Shown here: piece after piece, positions 1 through 7,469 of the stretch
Position numbering within the stretch: the first letter of the stretch is position 1
How the letters are laid out: every line of letters starts with the position of its first letter
Origin: Desulfococcaceae bacterium HSG9
GTDB lineage: Bacteria > Desulfobacterota > Desulfobacteria > Desulfobacterales > JAUCGF01
NCBI GenBank assembly: GCA_030378005.1
Contig: JAUCGF010000137.1
Location: forward strand, 1 to 32,447
Reading direction: 5' to 3'
Length of the DNA stretch: 32,447 nucleotides
The notes under the pieces: model-generated
Told to the model about the DNA's origin: nothing
The model's input: the letters and a program-made list of their open reading frames with translations, nothing else
Databases searched by the model: none
Made by a program: the position numbers and the translations under genes

Positions 1-279
1 AAAATTATTATGGGGTGTTCACTGCCGATTGTTTTAACCGTTATGATATCCATCTTTTCGATATTTGGATTCAATCAGATTAAGCAATCCAACCATTTAA
101 TTAAAGAAAAAATAATTCAGGCCCAAAGCATAGAAGAGAACGATGAAGTGATTGCGTTGCTTGAATCTTCTGAAAAGAGGGTGCAAGTTTACATAATCCA
201 GATAATTATAATCACACTGATCTCTATTATATTTGGAATTTCAATATCTTTTTTTATTGCACGATCCATAGGTACGTAA
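1..279 (+). pseudogene. Truncated membrane sensor / chemoreceptor N-terminal fragment
   Basis: The frame is open from the first base of the window, with an ATG at 10, so the true start may lie upstream. The product has one hydrophobic segment (about residues 3-22), a short polar stretch of about 40 residues, and a second hydrophobic segment (about 62-84) ending in FFIARSI. This two-TM pattern with a short periplasmic loop, ending where a HAMP domain normally begins, is typical of methyl-accepting chemotaxis proteins and histidine kinases. The frame stops immediately after ARSIGT. What follows is repeat DNA with no HAMP or signalling domain, so the gene looks cut off at its 3' side. A genuine small membrane protein cannot be excluded. 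Confidence 0.5.
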
Positions 280-341
280 ATCCGGGTCTTTATCCTTTTT
301 GCAGGGATAAAACGCAACCCTTTTGGTGAAACAGTTAGTAG

Positions 342-390
342 GTCGGGTTAGCGAAGCGTAACCCGACAAAAAGGTTATTATGATGTCGGG
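342..390. repeat. GTCGGGTT short palindromic repeat, copy 1, with tail
   Basis: Inverted arms GTCGGGTT (342-349) and AACCCGAC (360-367) enclose a short loop. The hairpin is followed by a 23-bp tail (368-390) that recurs at 631-653. It is a REP-like intergenic unit that recurs three more times within 600 bp. Confidence 0.7.
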
Positions 391-416
391 TCTCCTGTTG
401 AATCCGTTATAATCTG

Positions 417-595
417 ACCTTATTTTATTTTTTAACCTTAGTAGCAAACATACTGCGCTATCTCTTTACCTTATTACCTTATTTCTATGTAACGTATCTT
501 GTTTCATAAGTGGCTACGGTGTTAAATAAGGTAATAAGGTTGAAGGGTTGTTACATTTTCTTATGCTACTAAGGTTTTAAAAACTAAAATAAGGT
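417..595. mobile_element. MITE-like palindromic element, copy 1
   Basis: This 179-bp non-coding element begins with ACCTTATTTTA and ends with the matching inverted sequence TAAAATAAGGT. Imperfect terminal inverted repeats of about 30 bp extend through CCTTAGTAGCA / TGCTACTAAGG. A second inner inverted pair, TTACCTTATTACCTTA / TAAGGTAATAAGG, follows. A near-identical copy lies at 748-911. This copy has about 15 extra bases (near 449-464) that the second lacks. No transposase frame is present, so it would be non-autonomous. Confidence 0.65.
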
Positions 596-604
596 TGGCA
601 GCAG

Positions 605-674
605 GTCGGGTTAGCGAAACGCAACCCGACAAAAAGGTTATTATGATGTCGGGTTACGCTCCCGCTAACCCGAC
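605..674. repeat. GTCGGGTT short palindromic repeats, copies 2 and 3
   Basis: Two hairpins sit back to back, with arms 605-612/623-630 and 648-655/667-674. They are linked by the same tail that follows copy 1. All arms are GTCGGGTT / AACCCGAC and differ only in the loop. Confidence 0.7.
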
Positions 675-747
675 CTACATTCTATAATAAAAAAGCCGAT
701 TATAATGGATTTGGGGCGCAATCTCCTGTTGAATCCGTTATAATCTG

Positions 748-911
748 ACCTTATTTTAGTTTTAAACCTTAGTAGCAAACTTTACCTTATTACCTTATTT
801 CTATGTAACGCATCTTGTTTCATAAGTGGCTGCGGTGTTAAATAAGGTAATAAGGTTGAAGGGTTGTTACATTTTCTTATGCTACTAAGGTTTTAAAAAC
901 TAAAATAAGGT
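748..911. mobile_element. MITE-like palindromic element, copy 2
   Basis: This is the 164-bp second copy of the element at 417-595, in the same orientation and with the same terminal inverted repeats and inner palindrome. Similarity extends about 25 bp to the left (from 722) and about 18 bp to the right (to about 929). The repeated unit may therefore be larger than the element, or the whole segment including one hairpin was duplicated. Confidence 0.65.
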
Positions 912-920
912 TGGCAGCAG

Positions 921-946
921 GTCGGGTTACGCTTCGCTAACCCGAC
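921..946. repeat. GTCGGGTT short palindromic repeat, copy 4
   Basis: Arms GTCGGGTT (921-928) and AACCCGAC (939-946) around a loop. It directly follows the second MITE-like copy, just as copy 2 follows the first. Confidence 0.65.
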
Positions 947-960
947 CTACATGCTGATAT

Positions 961-1194
961 TCAGTAGATCGAAAAGTGTTTGAAAAATTACGAACGGCAT
1001 GTCTGTTTTCAGCTCCGTAGGAGCGGCATATTTGTAGAATCCGAATCCCTTTGTGTCCGCTGAGTCCCATATATGGACGGCATATTCCGATGCCGGACAT
1101 GCCGTCCATATATGGGACTCAGGGATACGGGGCTGACATCCGCTACTGACATGCCGTTCCTACGGAACTTTTAAGGAATTTTTCGATCTACTGA
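961..1194. mobile_element. MITE-like element with TCAGTAGAT termini, copy A
   Basis: This 234-bp imperfect palindrome begins TCAGTAGATCGAAAA and ends TTTTTCGATCTACTGA. Inside, further inverted pairs match: GAACGGCATGTC against GACATGCCGTTCC, and a long central pair around GTCCATATATGG. The trinucleotide TAT flanks both ends, consistent with a 3-bp target duplication. A second member with the same termini lies at 20404-20559. The short open frames inside are by-products of the palindrome. Confidence 0.65.
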
Positions 1195-1340
1195 TATTCA
1201 ATCCAACAAAGTAGTAATAAACAAATCTAAAAAATGAAGGATGCCCGGATTTTTATGTAATTGCCCTGCATCAATACGAAAATTAGCTTGATTTTAGCCG
1301 CTGAATTCCTTATATTGGTTAATTAGTTTAACCTTTCAAT

Positions 1341-1431
1341 TTAAAACTTAAAACTTAAAACTTAAAACTTAAAACTTAAAACTTGAAATTTGAAATTTGA
1401 AATTTGAAATTTGAAATTTGAAATTTGAAAA
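1341..1431. repeat. Tandem heptanucleotide arrays upstream of and into mobA
   Basis: Six units of TTAAAAC (1341-1382) are followed by six units of TTGAAAT (1383-1424) and a final variant TTGAAAA. The second array runs into the mobA frame, and its sixth unit supplies the only plausible start codon, a TTG. Confidence 0.85.
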
Positions 1432-2050
1432 ATGCACCGGCGTTATATTGGCAGGCGGTCTGAACACACGTTTTGACGGCTTGCCCAAGGCGCTTATCAC
1501 GGTCGATGGGGAAACCATCCTGACACGAATATATAACGTCTTTGAAAAGCTGTTCGATGAAATTATTCTGGTGACCAACGAACCGCTGCTCTATCTTGAT
1601 TGGGATGTCCGCATCGTTTCCGATCTGTTTCCGATACGAAGCTCATTGACAGGTATTCATACGGGCCTTTTTTATGCTGACCGACCGTATGTTTTTTTTG
1701 CGGCCTGCGATACGCCGTTTTTAAAAAAGGAACTGGTTGAAACAGTCATCCATGCCATGCGACCCGGTTTTGATGTGGCCATGCCGGCGACTTCGGCAGG
1801 TTTCGAACCGCTTTGTGCCGTGTATTCAAAGCAATGTATAGAAGCCGCCGCACGCAATATAAAGCGTGATAAATTAAAAATTCAACGGGTGTTTCGCAAA
1901 TCACGCATTCTGACTATTTCGGAAAAGGTGTTACGAGATCAGGATGCGCATTTGGATTCGTTTTTTAATGTGAATACACCGGCTGACCTTGTCAGGGCTG
2001 AAACAATGCTTAGTGGCTCAGGATCGAAACTATCCGGTGAAAACAGATAA
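1418..2050 (+). CDS. mobA: Molybdenum cofactor guanylyltransferase (MobA)
   Basis: MobA transfers GMP from GTP to molybdopterin to make the guanine dinucleotide cofactor in the cytoplasm. The 210-aa product has the family signature near the N-terminus: VILAGG, an Arg two residues after Asn, then GLPKAL with the nucleotide-binding Lys. The metal-binding CDTPF motif lies around residue 95. Length is normal. There is no in-frame ATG before ILAGG. The frame opens at about 1415 and the first usable codon is TTG at 1418, inside the heptanucleotide array, with no clear Shine-Dalgarno site. moaE-like and moaC genes follow on the same strand, so this is a cofactor cluster. A related NTP-transferase specificity is possible but less likely in this setting. 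Confidence 0.85.
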   Translation: MKFEKCTGVILAGGLNTRFDGLPKALITVDGETILTRIYNVFEKLFDEIILVTNEPLLYLDWDVRIVSDLFPIRSSLTGIHTGLFYADRPYVFFAACDTPFLKKELVETVIHAMRPGFDVAMPATSAGFEPLCAVYSKQCIEAAARNIKRDKLKIQRVFRKSRILTISEKVLRDQDAHLDSFFNVNTPADLVRAETMLSGSGSKLSGENR

Positions 2051-2123
2051 TACGGATTTTAAAATAAAGCGATCTTTATAAATAATTTATAACTTGTAAC
2101 TTTCGAATAAGGAATGAAAAAAA

Positions 2124-2486
2124 ATGAATCTGCCTGATATAATTGCACAAGTGAAAAACCATCCCGATTTTGACAAAGCTGGCATGCTTCTGTGTCATAA
2201 CGGAGTGGTGCGGCGCACATCGCGTGACGGGCGTGAAGTTTCCGGTCTGAAAATTGATGTGGATCATGATAAATTGAAACAAGTGATCGCTGAATACAAA
2301 CAAACGCCCGGAATTATCGAAATTGTTTGTGAAATCGCTGAAAACAAAGACTTGGCGGTTGGCGATGATGTGATGGTGCTGATTGTGGCCGGTGATATTC
2401 GTGACACGGTAATTACAGTGCTTAAAGACGCGCTGAATGCTATCAAAACAACGGTTACGACTAAAACGGAATATTTTGTCGGATAA
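2124..2486 (+). CDS. moaE: MoaE-like molybdopterin synthase catalytic subunit (short form)
   Basis: MoaE, with the MoaD sulfur carrier, inserts the dithiolene sulfurs into precursor Z to form molybdopterin. The 120-aa product has the MoaE pattern: CHNGVVRRTSRDG near the N-terminus, GLKIDVDH, then AVGDDVMVLIVAGD followed by a helix and KTTVTTKTE at the C-terminus, where the family's catalytic lysines lie. It is shorter than E. coli MoaE (about 150 aa), in line with a compact form I associate with Deltaproteobacteria. The start is the ATG at 2124, preceded by TAAGGA. It lies 73 bp after mobA and 68 bp before moaC. No moaD is seen in the window. Confidence 0.75.
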   Translation: MNLPDIIAQVKNHPDFDKAGMLLCHNGVVRRTSRDGREVSGLKIDVDHDKLKQVIAEYKQTPGIIEIVCEIAENKDLAVGDDVMVLIVAGDIRDTVITVLKDALNAIKTTVTTKTEYFVG

Positions 2487-2510
2487 GGTGTGCAAGAGCT
2501 TCGGCTTAAA

Positions 2511-2526
2511 GCAAACTGAAGTTTGC
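2511..2526. repeat. Small hairpin between moaE and moaC
   Basis: GCAAAC and GTTTGC form a short stem around TGAA. A GC-rich AGCTTCGGCT stem-loop lies just upstream (about 2498-2507). The block containing ACTGAAG...GCACTCC recurs near 20630 and 22120, so it is an interspersed motif and not clearly a terminator. Confidence 0.35.
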
Positions 2527-2554
2527 ACTCCTTGCTTTTTCAGGTAATTTTATA

Positions 2555-3034
2555 ATGGCTTCATTTACTCATATTGATAAAGACGGTGCGGTTCGAATGG
2601 TGGATGTTACCGCTAAAGCACCTTCTTTGCGGATTGCGATGGCGCAGGGCGTTGTTTATATGCGCCCACAAACACTGGAAATGATTCAGGAACAGAGTAT
2701 TAAAAAAGGGAATGTGTTAGAAACCGCACGCATTGCCGGCGTGATGGGCGCTAAAAAAACATCCGCTTTGATTCCGATGTGCCATCCGCTGAATATAACA
2801 CATATCAAAATCGATTTTTTCCCGGATACGAACACGCATTCTATCACTGTTCGCGCCAGTGTTCGCCTTGTGGGACAGACAGGCGTGGAAATGGAAGCTT
2901 TAACCGCCGTTACAACAGCGTGTCTGACCATTTATGATATGTGTAAATCTTATGACCGGGAAATGAAAATTTCCGATATTGTTCTATTGGAAAAATCGGG
3001 TGGCAAAAGCGGAACTTTTATCAGAGAACAATAG
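2555..3034 (+). CDS. moaC: Cyclic pyranopterin monophosphate synthase (MoaC)
   Basis: MoaC converts the product of MoaA into cyclic pyranopterin monophosphate, an early step of molybdenum cofactor synthesis. The 159-aa length is standard. Visible family features are the N-terminal HIDKDGAVRMVDVTAKA segment, the conserved PMCHPLNIT active-site stretch (about residues 75-83), GVEMEALTAVTTACLTIYDMCK, and the C-terminal LLEKSGGKSG ending in a basic/acidic tail. The start is the ATG at 2555, with only a weak upstream purine run. It closes the mobA-moaE-moaC group. A REP-like palindrome follows immediately and may mark the transcript end. moaA is not in the window. Confidence 0.95.
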   Translation: MASFTHIDKDGAVRMVDVTAKAPSLRIAMAQGVVYMRPQTLEMIQEQSIKKGNVLETARIAGVMGAKKTSALIPMCHPLNITHIKIDFFPDTNTHSITVRASVRLVGQTGVEMEALTAVTTACLTIYDMCKSYDREMKISDIVLLEKSGGKSGTFIREQ

Positions 3035-3044
3035 TTGAAAATTT

Positions 3045-3081
3045 TGTAGGAATGCGTCAGCGTAGCATAACGCACCCTACA
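3045..3081. repeat. REP-like palindrome after moaC
   Basis: TGTAGGAATGCGT (3045-3057) pairs imperfectly with ACGCACCCTACA (3070-3081). It belongs to a loose group of TAGG..CCTA palindromes seen again near 10219, 11022 and 11300. Confidence 0.55.
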
Positions 3082-3196
3082 ATTTTGATTAGATGCTGGT
3101 GCTGGCTGAGACGTTGTATTGTTTTGATGCTCCAGCGTTGGAGCAAGAAAACTTCAAACTTAACACTTAACACTTATAACTTTTATAAAAGGAGGT

Positions 3197-3478
3197 ATGA
3201 AAATGAACAAACTCAATTTAGCTGGTTTTCTGATGTTGTTTGGCAGTGTGGCTACAATTGTTTACCAAGGAATCTCATCTATGATGTACAAAGGTGCTTG
3301 GAAAATGTTAACTTTGGCGAACACTATTGACGAAAAAAATTTGGCGTTTATTAACGGAATTTCAACACAATTTGTTCAAAATGCGGCGAAATTTATTATA
3401 GACGTACATCTTTATATTTTATTTATTTGTGTCGGCGTACTCTGTTTTATTTTGGGCATATTTATAAAAACCGAATAG
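3197..3478 (+). CDS. Small two-TM membrane protein of unknown function
   Basis: This is a 93-aa protein with one hydrophobic segment near the N-terminus (about residues 8-25) and a second near the C-terminus (about 69-89). A polar loop of about 45 residues lies between them, containing STQFVQNAAKF. I do not recognise the family. Support for a real gene is a strong Shine-Dalgarno site (AAAGGAGGT, 3187-3195) just ahead of ATG codons. The ATG at 3203 (MNKLN) is better spaced than the one at 3197. The longer frame beginning at 3052 in another phase is a shadow running through repeat DNA. The gene stands alone between moaC and mltA. Confidence 0.6.
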   Translation: MKMNKLNLAGFLMLFGSVATIVYQGISSMMYKGAWKMLTLANTIDEKNLAFINGISTQFVQNAAKFIIDVHLYILFICVGVLCFILGIFIKTE

Positions 3479-3599
3479 ATTCAATCGCAAGGTCAGGGCA
3501 TTCTTGCTGAAACCTGAAAAAAACTTTTTGATAGGGCATCATTAAAAAATCAACAGGGGTGAACTGTAAAAACCAAAACCAGATCGATATACATAATTT

Positions 3600-4826
3600 A
3601 TGAAATTTGAGTTATTTAAGTTAAATACACTGATTATTCTTTCGGTTTGTACTGCTGTTTTGATTGGAAGTTGTACGGATATCCATAAAAAGACTGCTCC
3701 CCCGCGTCTGGAATCGGCAGGTCTTGTACGCCTTGAACCGCCGCAGTATCCTGTTTTTGCAGATGACATCAATTATGGCGGATTAACTCAGGGCATTCGA
3801 GCCAGCCTTACCTATCTTAAAAAAATACCGCCGGCGCGTAAATTCCAGTTTGGCAATGACACTTTTAACGCTGCCTATATGATTCGGTCTTTTGAACATT
3901 TTCTAACTATTATTCAAAATAAACCGACGCCCCAGGTGTTAAGTGATATTATCCGTACGCAATATCTTGTTTATCAGGCCAATGGGAAAGGGGACGCTCC
4001 TTCCGCATTTTTCACCGGATATTATGAACCCCAACTGCAAGGACGCCTTCAGGCCGGGGGGGAATATAAATATCCGGTTTACGGACGTCCTGATGATCTG
4101 AATTCGATTGACCTCGCTTTGTTTTCATCTGAATTCAAGGGTAAAAAAATTTATGGCCGTTATTCACCGGATGGTTTTATACCCTATTTTAATCGTAATG
4201 AAATTGAAAATCTGAAAGTGCTTGAAAAGCGAGTGGTGCCGTTAGCATGGGTTAAAGACCGTATTGCACTTTTTTTTCTTCATATTCAGGGTTCCGGAAG
4301 AATTGTTTTGAAAAACGGTGATGTTATCCATGTTTGTTATGACGCCCAAAATGGCCGCCCGTATCGCAGCATCGGCAAACTGCTTATTGAGCAGCGAAAA
4401 ATAACCAAAAAGGCTATGTCGATGCAAAAAATCCGCGAATACCTGAAAAACCATCCGAGCGAGGCAGACGCCATTTTGAATTATAACCCCAGCTATATCT
4501 TCTTCACATTACAAAAAGACGGCCCTTATGGTTCACTAGGGGTCAAATTAACGCCGGGACGGTCGATTGCCACGGATAGGCGCGTATGCCCGCCTGCGGC
4601 GCTGGCTTTCATTCAAACCCAGAAACCGGTATTAGACCAGACAGGGCATATCCAATCATGGACTGATTTCAGCCGTTTTGCCTTGAATCAGGACACGGGC
4701 GGAGCGATCAAAGGGCCGGGACGTGCCGATTTATTTTGGGGAAGCGGTCATTATGCTGAAATTGCCGCCGGCCATCTGAAGCATCCGGGAAATATCTATT
4801 TTTTGATTTTGAAACCAGATGTTTGA
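3600..4826 (+). CDS. mltA: Membrane-bound lytic murein transglycosylase A (MltA)
   Basis: MltA cleaves the MurNAc-GlcNAc bond of peptidoglycan with formation of 1,6-anhydroMurNAc, acting from the periplasmic face of the outer membrane. The 408-aa product begins with a hydrophobic segment ending IGSC (Cys about residue 25), a plausible lipobox. The MltA domain includes FFTGYYEPQLQG and HIQGSGRI. The C-terminal 3D domain holds the conserved aspartates in QDTGGAIKGPGRADLFWG (about residues 363-380), the region of the family's catalytic Asp. Length is normal. The start is the ATG at 3600, and no strong ribosome binding site is visible. It stands alone, followed by about 230 bp without a gene. Confidence 0.92.
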   Translation: MKFELFKLNTLIILSVCTAVLIGSCTDIHKKTAPPRLESAGLVRLEPPQYPVFADDINYGGLTQGIRASLTYLKKIPPARKFQFGNDTFNAAYMIRSFEHFLTIIQNKPTPQVLSDIIRTQYLVYQANGKGDAPSAFFTGYYEPQLQGRLQAGGEYKYPVYGRPDDLNSIDLALFSSEFKGKKIYGRYSPDGFIPYFNRNEIENLKVLEKRVVPLAWVKDRIALFFLHIQGSGRIVLKNGDVIHVCYDAQNGRPYRSIGKLLIEQRKITKKAMSMQKIREYLKNHPSEADAILNYNPSYIFFTLQKDGPYGSLGVKLTPGRSIATDRRVCPPAALAFIQTQKPVLDQTGHIQSWTDFSRFALNQDTGGAIKGPGRADLFWGSGHYAEIAAGHLKHPGNIYFLILKPDV

Positions 4827-4898
4827 ATCTCGCAAGTTACAAGTTGTTTTATAACATATTGAAATCATTGAACCTCATAAATTTATAGCCGTGTTTGT

Positions 4899-4919
4899 GC
4901 TACTGACAATTTCAGTAGC
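4899..4919. terminator. Hairpin downstream of mltA
   Basis: GCTACTGA (4899-4906) pairs with TCAGTAGC (4912-4919) around a 5-nt loop. There is no T-run directly after it, so a terminator role is only possible. The rest of 4827-5057 shows no gene. A TTTTATAACAT.TTGAAAT motif near 4850 recurs at the start of the gene at 22222. Confidence 0.35.
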
Positions 4920-5057
4920 GCAAGAACTTATGATGGACTAGTTTAAATTTTTATCGCAAAAAAAGGTTGCATCAGTTGTGATAATCCATTATTATTAGGG
5001 TTTATTTTATTTACATGAAATTTTTCTTTGTTTGATATTCCTTGGGGAGGATTTATA

Positions 5058-5453
5058 ATGTCTAAAAAAGTGCTTATCGTTGATGATGATCCTGATGTCA
5101 GAACCTTTAACGAAGCGGTTGTGGAAGAAAACGGATATACACCGTTGCTTGCCGCTAACGGTGAAGAGGGGCTGAAACTCGCTAAAGAAAATATTCCGGA
5201 TTTGGTCATTCTTGATGTTCTGATGCCCAAGCAAAGTGGCGTGCGGCTGTATCGCGAACTCCAAACCGATAAAGCTTTAAAAGGAATCCCCATTGTTATG
5301 CTGTCGGGTATTGCCAAGCGAACGTTTCTACGTTCACAAAAAGCGTTGACCGAATTTGGTGGCGACAAAGTGCCGGAACCGGACATTTATCTGGAAAAGC
5401 CGGTCGAACCGGAAGAACTATCCATGACAATCAACAATATTCTGGGTGAATAA
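5058..5453 (+). CDS. Single-domain response regulator (receiver only)
   Basis: This is a 131-aa CheY-like receiver with no output domain. The acidic pocket is in LIVDDDPDV (residues 9-11). The phospho-acceptor is Asp53 in DLVILDVLMPKQSG, followed by the Ser of VMLSG and the conserved Lys of LEKPVEPEE (about 113). The frame extends upstream to a TTG at 5028, but the ATG at 5058 has a strong GGGGAGGA seven bases before it, so I chose that start. It would be phosphorylated by a separate histidine kinase, and none is adjacent. The C-terminal region with RSQKALTEFGGDKVPEPD is slightly longer than in CheY. Its signalling partner cannot be told from the sequence. Confidence 0.88.
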   Translation: MSKKVLIVDDDPDVRTFNEAVVEENGYTPLLAANGEEGLKLAKENIPDLVILDVLMPKQSGVRLYRELQTDKALKGIPIVMLSGIAKRTFLRSQKALTEFGGDKVPEPDIYLEKPVEPEELSMTINNILGE

Positions 5454-5563
5454 ATATTAGCTCGGTTCTAACATAGGCCATTTTTTCAGATATTGCTCTT
5501 AATCCATGCGTTGAGTTATGTTGACTACAACCTGAGAGAAAGATTTAATGACAATGGCCGATG

Positions 5564-5816
5564 TTAAGTACCTGGGCAAAAGTTTTCCGGTATTTTAGAA
5601 ATCGGATTTGGCATCCTTCATATTGTGCTGAAAGTAGTTTACACTTTATATATCGTCCCTACGGGACTTGGCGCTTTAGCAGGCTTTTCTTCTATAGATA
5701 TTATGTCCCTAACGGGACAAAGTGTAAACCGACAAATGAAAGATGCCTCGGATTTTTTAGAAAAATCCGATTTCCAGCAGAATTTGTAACCTGAAAATAT
5801 ATGTCCAAGTACTTAG
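5564..5816. mobile_element. Palindromic element, TTAAGTAC termini, interrupted by a second element
   Basis: The unit begins TTAAGTACCTGG and ends in the inverted CCAAGTACTTAG. Its core is a GAAATCGGATTT / AAATCCGATTTC hairpin. The same unit occurs inverted at 10974-11221, where this core is uninterrupted. Here the core is split by the 138-bp element at 5610-5747. The whole 5454-5886 spacer shows no gene: the open frame at 5561-5794 runs across both repeats. Confidence 0.65.
5610..5747. mobile_element. 138-bp MITE-like insertion with 8-bp target duplication
   Basis: It is bounded by GGCATCCTTCAT and ATGAAAGATGCC (11 of 12 inverted matches) and flanked on both sides by TCGGATTT (5602-5609 and 5748-5755). 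Inside, GTTTACACTTT (5638-5648) pairs with AAAGTGTAAAC (5719-5729), and GTCCCTACGGGAC and GTCCCTAACGGGAC form smaller hairpins. Removing the element and one TCGGATTT restores the uninterrupted core seen at 11157-11188. Confidence 0.75.
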
Positions 5817-5886
5817 AACCAAGCCTATAAACATATTCGGGCTTTCCCCAAATATAATGACGCCTGGTTTTGAGAGGAAAAAATAG

Positions 5887-6765
5887 ATGAATATCCAGAA
5901 GCTTTTATTTGTGACCAAATTTGAAGAATTATGGTTCGATGCCCTGCAATCGTTGCTGGCTTTGAAAAAGACAGGTTTGAATCATGTTGTTTTTCTCAAT
6001 GTGATTGAAAGAGACAAAGTTGCCATGCGCCGGGGTACGGGGTATCAAAAAGAGGAAGAAATCAAATTACGTGAGAAAGCCAATATTCGTTTTATTGACT
6101 GGGCCGAAACGCTTTTCGAGCAGGGTATGGAAGTTGGCGTGTATATCGTTGTGGGTAAATTTGTTCAGCAGCTTATCTCTTCGGTGGAAAAAGAAGCTGT
6201 TGACCTGATTGTGATTGGCCGTCAAAAAAAAGGGAAGTTGGAACAATTTTATTCCGGTTCTGATATCAAAGAAATTATCCAAAGAACCGCGACACCTGTT
6301 TTAGTTTACAAATATCTGAATCCGGAAGGCTCAACACCGGACATGCCTTTTCAAAGACCTCTTCTATCGACTGATTGGTCGCCATCATCCCAAAAGGCGG
6401 TTGAATACCTGAAAAACATGCAACCGATCATTCAACAGGTAGATGTTATTCATGTGGCCGATGAAAAAAGCCTTAAAGGTGATTCCGCTATGGCGGTACA
6501 GCAAACCCGCAAAGAAAGTCGCCGCAAACTGGATGCGGTCTGCGACATTCTCGAAGATGCGGGTATTCAAGCGCGCCCTCATGTTTATATCGGCGTTGTT
6601 GCTGACGAAATTGAAAAAGCGGCGCGGGAATGCCAGTCCACAATGATTATGATGGGAACTTCAGGCAAGAGTTCATGGAAAGAACGATGGGTTGGAAGCA
6701 CATCTCAGGTGTTGGCGGAAAAATCTATCTTTCCCTGCATGTTTATTCCCTCTCAAGAAAAATAG
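5887..6765 (+). CDS. Tandem universal stress protein (two UspA domains)
   Basis: This is a 292-aa cytoplasmic protein with two Usp domains (about residues 1-145 and 155-290). The second domain has a clean ATP-binding signature, GTSGKSSWKERWVGS, matching G-2x-G-9x-G-S. The first has a degenerate version (GRQKKGKLEQFYSGSD), so its nucleotide binding may differ. Tandem Usp proteins are common in bacteria and are usually linked to stress or energy limitation; the exact role is unknown. The start is the ATG at 5887, preceded by GAGAGGAAAA. It is followed 46 bp later by the cytidylate-kinase-like gene and may be co-transcribed with it. Confidence 0.88.
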   Translation: MNIQKLLFVTKFEELWFDALQSLLALKKTGLNHVVFLNVIERDKVAMRRGTGYQKEEEIKLREKANIRFIDWAETLFEQGMEVGVYIVVGKFVQQLISSVEKEAVDLIVIGRQKKGKLEQFYSGSDIKEIIQRTATPVLVYKYLNPEGSTPDMPFQRPLLSTDWSPSSQKAVEYLKNMQPIIQQVDVIHVADEKSLKGDSAMAVQQTRKESRRKLDAVCDILEDAGIQARPHVYIGVVADEIEKAARECQSTMIMMGTSGKSSWKERWVGSTSQVLAEKSIFPCMFIPSQEK

Positions 6766-6811
6766 CACTTACAATAAAAATCCGGATACCGAAGATTACG
6801 AGGAGGATTGA

Positions 6812-7423
6812 ATGGCGGTAATTACCATTTCGAGACAGTTTGGTGCAGGCGGTGTGACTCTGGGGCGTATGATCGCCAAAAAACTCGGATACACGTTTGC
6901 TGATGAAAATATCGTGCAGCGGATTGCAAAAGAAGCGAATGTTTCATACGATTGGGTGCAATCCTTTGAAAAAGAAGCCGGCGGCAAATTATCCAAAGTT
7001 ATTTCTAAAATGATTTCAAGGAGCATGATTGATCGGGTTTTGGCAGATGAACGCGGCTACCTTGACGAACAGATATACCTGGATTATCTTGTCCTTATTA
7101 TTGCTCAGATTGCCGATGAAGGTGATGTGGTGATATTGGGGCGCGGCAGTCAGTATATTTTAGATGACCATCCGGAAGCATATCATCTGCTTTTGATTGA
7201 TGAGGAGCAAAACCGTAATAAATTTTTAAGAGAACACTACGACCTCTCAGAAAAACGCGCCCGTAACTTAATGATTAGTGAAGACAAACGACGAATCAAT
7301 CTTTACAAAAAAATTGGGAAAAAAGATTACGACAATCCGGCGCTCTATCATTTAGTAATTAATATGAACCTCTTTTCGCTTGAATCGGCGATGCAATTGG
7401 TGGTAGATTTGGTAAACAAATAA
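6812..7423 (+). CDS. Cytidylate kinase-like family protein
   Basis: This is a 203-aa P-loop protein of the cytidylate-kinase-like family. The N-terminus ITISRQFGAGGVTLGRMIAKKLGY holds the modified P-loop (GAGG-TLG) seen in this family in place of the classical GxxxxGKS. RGSQYIL and the RARNLMISEDKRR basic segment match the later kinase core. These proteins resemble Cmk, but their substrate is generally unproven, so I do not assign cmk. The start is the ATG at 6812, with an excellent GAGGAGG seven bases upstream. It lies between the Usp gene and metK (46 bp), so co-expression is plausible. Confidence 0.82.
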   Translation: MAVITISRQFGAGGVTLGRMIAKKLGYTFADENIVQRIAKEANVSYDWVQSFEKEAGGKLSKVISKMISRSMIDRVLADERGYLDEQIYLDYLVLIIAQIADEGDVVILGRGSQYILDDHPEAYHLLLIDEEQNRNKFLREHYDLSEKRARNLMISEDKRRINLYKKIGKKDYDNPALYHLVINMNLFSLESAMQLVVDLVNK

Positions 7424-7469
7424 CGCTCAAACTGGCAAATGACAAAATAATAGTTTAAAAAGGAGACTT

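Noticed and set aside
927..1109. Minus-strand open frame of 60 codons
   Set aside because: It lies within the palindromic element at 961-1194 and has no ribosome binding site.
1341..1431. CRISPR-like array
   Set aside because: The 7-bp units are directly adjacent with no spacers, and no cas genes are seen.
5561..5794. Plus-strand open frame of 77 codons
   Set aside because: It runs across the nested repeats at 5564-5816 and has no protein-like composition.
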